From Actinomycetes bacterium (GTDB lineage Bacteria; Actinomycetota; Actinomycetes; Propionibacteriales; Propionibacteriaceae): a DNA stretch of 15,697 bases. The notes under the pieces were generated by a model. It searched no databases and was not told the origin of the DNA. It was given only the letters and a program-made list of their open reading frames with translations. Within the stretch, counting starts at the first letter, position 1; each line of letters opens with the position of its first letter. The stretch lies in assembly GCA_023387135.1 (NCBI GenBank), contig JAEWIK010000228.1, forward strand, positions 1 through 15,697. Direction: 5' to 3'. This document shows, piece after piece, positions 13,376-15,697 of the stretch. The translations under genes were made by a program, and so were the position numbers.

Positions 13376-14830
13376 ATGGTCGACGTTGTCATCCTTGGCG
13401 CAGGGGTCTCGGGTCATACCGCGGCGCTGCACCTGCGACGGTTGCTGGGGCGCGAGCACAGGGTCACAGTGGTGTCGCCGAACTCGCAGTGGAACTGGAT
13501 TCCTTCCAACATCTGGGTCGGGGTGGGCGAGATGGCGAAGAAGGACGTCGTGTTCCCGCTCGCGCCCGTCTACTCCCGCAAGGGCATCGAGTTCCGCCAG
13601 GCGAAGGCCGTGGCGATCCGTCCCGACGGCGACAGGGACGACGGCCGCGGGGCCGTCGACATCGAGTACACGGCTCCCGACCGGGCGGGCACCACCGAAC
13701 GCTTGCGCTACGACTACCTCATCAACGCCACCGGCCCCAGGCTGCGGTTCGAGGCCACCGAGGGCATGGGCCCTGGCGGGTTCACCGAGAGCGTCTGCAC
13801 CGCCGACCACGCCGTCGAGGCCAACCACAAGCTGCGTGCCGTGATCGACGTGCTCAAGTCGGGAACACCGCAGACCCTGGTGGTCGGCATGGGCCACGGC
13901 ACGTGTACCTGCGAGGGGGCCGCGTTCGAGTACGTGTTCAACGTCGACCACGAACTCCGTGAGGCGGGCGTCCGTGACCTGGCCAAGCTCGTCTACCTGA
14001 CCAACGAGGCCGCCTTGGGCGACTTCGGGGTGGACGGCATGGTCTTCGACCAGCAGGGCTTCCAGACCACCAGCGAACTGTGGACAGGGTCGCTGTTCCG
14101 CGAGCGAGGCGTCGAGGCGATCCTCGGCGCCCACGTCTCGAAGGTCGAGGAGCGGGTCATCCACTACGAGACGCTGGACGGCAGCACCCACTCCCTGGAT
14201 TTCGACTTCGCGATGCTCATACCGCCCTTCGGGGGCGTCCCGCTCAAGGCGTTCGACGCCGACGGCAACGACATCACCGCCGACCTGTTCGCCCCGTCGG
14301 GATTCATGAAGGTCGACGCCGACTACACCGCGAAGCCGTACGAGGAGTGGCGGGCGGAGGACTGGCCGACCACCTACGCGGTGCCCGGTCACAGCAACAT
14401 CTGGGCGGTCGGCATCGCCTTCGCGCCGCCGCACCAGATCTCCCGGCCGCTGAAGACCGCGAACGGCACTGTCGTGGCCCCCTCTCCACCGCGCACCGGC
14501 ATGCCGTCGGGGGTGATGGGCAAGACGGTCGCCCTCACCATCGCCGACCGCATCAAGCACGGCCCGTCGAGCGCCCCGCACACAGCGTCGATGGCGCGGA
14601 TGGGGGCCGCGTGCGTCGCCTCGGCGGGCACCGGCCTCACGAAGGGGTCGGCGGCCGCGATGACGATGCTGCCGGTCGTCCCCGACTACCAGCGCTACCG
14701 CACAGGACGCGACGAGCGCGAGACCCGCGGCGAACTCGGCCTGCACGGCCACTGGGTGAAGCTGATGCTCCACTACCTGTTCCTCTACAAGGCCAAGGCC
14801 CGCCCTGGCTGGCAGCTCATTCCGGAGTGA
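13376..14830 (+). CDS. sqr: Sulfide:quinone oxidoreductase-like flavoprotein
   Basis: This 484-residue FAD-dependent disulfide reductase-family protein has the FAD-binding fingerprint VVILGAGVSG (4-13) and the second ATG motif LINATGPRLRF. It has cysteines where sulfide:quinone oxidoreductases keep their redox residues: Cys141 (ESVCTADHA), Cys177/Cys179 (GTCTCEGAAFEY) and Cys413 (GAACVASAG). The C-terminal HYLFLYKAKARPGWQLIPE resembles the amphipathic membrane-contact helix of that family. It would oxidise sulfide to bound polysulfide and pass electrons to the quinone pool at the membrane. The start is ATG 13376, because AAGGAG at 13365-13370 is five bases upstream; the frame is open 17 codons further up. 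It diverges from apnO but has no evident link to sugar use. A quinone reductase acting on another substrate is possible. Confidence 0.82.
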   Translation: MVDVVILGAGVSGHTAALHLRRLLGREHRVTVVSPNSQWNWIPSNIWVGVGEMAKKDVVFPLAPVYSRKGIEFRQAKAVAIRPDGDRDDGRGAVDIEYTAPDRAGTTERLRYDYLINATGPRLRFEATEGMGPGGFTESVCTADHAVEANHKLRAVIDVLKSGTPQTLVVGMGHGTCTCEGAAFEYVFNVDHELREAGVRDLAKLVYLTNEAALGDFGVDGMVFDQQGFQTTSELWTGSLFRERGVEAILGAHVSKVEERVIHYETLDGSTHSLDFDFAMLIPPFGGVPLKAFDADGNDITADLFAPSGFMKVDADYTAKPYEEWRAEDWPTTYAVPGHSNIWAVGIAFAPPHQISRPLKTANGTVVAPSPPRTGMPSGVMGKTVALTIADRIKHGPSSAPHTASMARMGAACVASAGTGLTKGSAAAMTMLPVVPDYQRYRTGRDERETRGELGLHGHWVKLMLHYLFLYKAKARPGWQLIPE

Positions 14831-14832
14831 CG

Positions 14833-15012
14833 ATGACGCACCTCACCACACCGACCCCGGCCGCCGGCGGCGACCCGGTCGTCGACCTCTCCAAGGCCCC
14901 GATGCCCACGGCGAAGACGCTCAGGATGCGCCAGAACCTGCCCTTCCAGTTCACGCGCTTCCTGTCGTTCAACAGCCGCATCATGCGCATGGTCATCAAG
15001 GGCCACCACTGA
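14833..15012 (+). CDS. Small 59-residue protein following the SQR-like gene
   Basis: The ATG follows the SQR stop after two bases, so the two are almost certainly co-translated. The N-terminal half is Pro/Thr/Ala-rich and probably disordered; the C-terminal half (about 30-59) is basic, aromatic and amphipathic, with LPFQFTRFLSFNSRIMRM and a final KGHH. I see no cysteine and no transmembrane segment. The composition suggests a helix lying on a membrane or on its partner. I do not recognise a named family; a partner or maturation role for the oxidoreductase is a guess from position. Confidence 0.65.
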   Translation: MTHLTTPTPAAGGDPVVDLSKAPMPTAKTLRMRQNLPFQFTRFLSFNSRIMRMVIKGHH

Positions 15013-15041
15013 CGGGCTGGGCTGACGGCAGGTCGTGACGG

Positions 15042-15058
15042 GCCCGGCGCTGCCGGGC
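15042..15058 (+). terminator. GC hairpin after the SQR operon, possible terminator
   Basis: A perfect 7-base-pair stem (GCCCGGC / GCCGGGC) with a GCT loop lies 29 bases after the small gene. There is no immediate T run. The remaining space to the ROK gene (15059-15170) shows no gene; it should hold that gene's promoter, but I find no convincing -35/-10 pair. Confidence 0.45.
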
Positions 15059-15170
15059 GGCGTCCGCTCGCGACGTTCGGGCTTCTTTCGCGGCGCGACC
15101 AAAGTTGCTTCGACCTGACCCCAGACGCTGCGGATGTCGAATAGAGTGCGCAACGACTCAGGAGGTAGCG

Positions 15171-15697
15171 ATGGCCGCTGCATATCCCCATCTCACGAGC
15201 GCGGGCGGGATCTATTCGCTGGTCCGGGACGGCCGGGCGTCGTCGCGGTCCGACATCGCGAAGCTCACAGGGCTGGCACCGTCCACCGTCACCACGCGCG
15301 TCGAGGAGCTGCTGCGTCACGGGTACCTCGTGGAGTCCGGCGAAGGTTCCTCGCGCGGCGGCAGGCGGCCACGGATGCTGAGCATCGCCCAAGACAGCCG
15401 GCTGGTGGCCGGCGTCGATGTCGGGGCGCAGCACGCCACCATCGGCATCTACGACGTGGCGGGCGAGGAGACCACCGGACGGCAGATCGACCTCGACATC
15501 GCCCAGCCGCCTGAGTCGGTCCTGCGCCGGGTCCATGAGGCGATCCTCGACCTGTTCTCGGCCCTGGACGGCGATCACGACCTGGCGGGCATCGGCATCG
15601 CGCTTCCGGGCCCGGTCAGTGTGGAGAGCAAGGTGATCTCGCCGTCCCGGATGCCGGGCTGGAACGGCATCGATCCCGCGGCGATCCTCGCCGGCAT
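15171..15697 (+). CDS. ROK-family transcriptional regulator, 3'-truncated by the window
   Basis: The first 175 codons are present and open to the window end. The N-terminal winged helix (about 10-60) includes RSDIAKLTGLAPSTVTTRVEEL and HGYLVESGE, followed by RGGRRP, the basic linker typical of NagC/XylR-type repressors. A sugar-kinase-like ROK domain then begins with VAGVDVGAQHATIGIYD, and GIGIALPGPV is the usual second loop. AGGAGG (15160-15165), five bases before the ATG, supports the start. Such proteins repress sugar genes and release DNA on binding a sugar or sugar phosphate. Its targets are probably genes beyond the window; the kinase-active or inactive status cannot be judged because the zinc-binding and catalytic parts are missing. 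Confidence 0.88.
   Translation, partial: MAAAYPHLTSAGGIYSLVRDGRASSRSDIAKLTGLAPSTVTTRVEELLRHGYLVESGEGSSRGGRRPRMLSIAQDSRLVAGVDVGAQHATIGIYDVAGEETTGRQIDLDIAQPPESVLRRVHEAILDLFSALDGDHDLAGIGIALPGPVSVESKVISPSRMPGWNGIDPAAILAG

Noticed and set aside
13241..14773. A 510-codon minus-strand open frame opposite the SQR-like gene
   Set aside because: It runs through the apnO promoter region and opposite a gene with full flavoprotein motifs; composition is shadow-like.

Overview
The window is high-GC, densely coding DNA with GTG/ATG starts, strong purine-rich ribosome sites and 4- to 8-base gene overlaps. It looks like a chromosomal catabolic island of a high-GC actinobacterium. The family is uncertain; a propionibacterium-like organism is only a guess. 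I see no tRNA, rRNA, CRISPR array, insertion sequence or phage gene.

Layout. (1) 1-3309, plus strand: the 3' part of an AraM/glycerol-1-phosphate dehydrogenase-type gene, then an AraL/NagD-type HAD phosphatase and an FGGY sugar kinase. (2) 3346-4948, minus strand: a TIM-barrel isomerase/decarboxylase-fold enzyme and an overlapping SDR dehydrogenase, convergent with the kinase across a GC hairpin. (3) 5186-10046, plus strand: a complete ribose-type ABC importer (lipoprotein, permease, double ATPase, second permease), closed by a strong hairpin at 10058-10089. (4) 10080-13161, minus strand: an ApnO-type oxidoisomerase, an ApnL-type lactonase and a GntR/FCD regulator. (5) 13376-15012, plus strand: a sulfide:quinone oxidoreductase-like flavoprotein and a 59-residue partner, apparently unrelated to the sugar genes. 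(6) 15171 to the window end: the 5' part of a ROK-family regulator.

How the genes may work together. The ApnO-like and ApnL-like proteins point to a branched-chain sugar acid of the D-apiose/D-apionate type. The inferred scheme is: the ABC importer brings in the sugar; a dehydrogenase, perhaps the SDR, makes the lactone; ApnL opens it to the acid; ApnO converts the acid to a 3-oxo acid; and the TIM-barrel protein may decarboxylate it to a tetrulose, as OiaC does. The kinase, AraM-like and AraL-like proteins would then handle the tetrulose or a related polyol. That last part matches no pathway I know and is the most speculative.

Regulation. A 24-base imperfect palindrome (half-site ATCCnACTnGnA) lies over the promoter of the ABC operon (5094-5117). 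A 19/24 match lies over the promoter of the apnO-apnL-gntR operon (13227-13250). A weaker 15/24 match lies in the leader of the TIM-barrel/SDR operon (4960-4983). The encoded GntR protein is the obvious candidate to bind all three and so to control itself, the importer and part of the catabolic enzymes.
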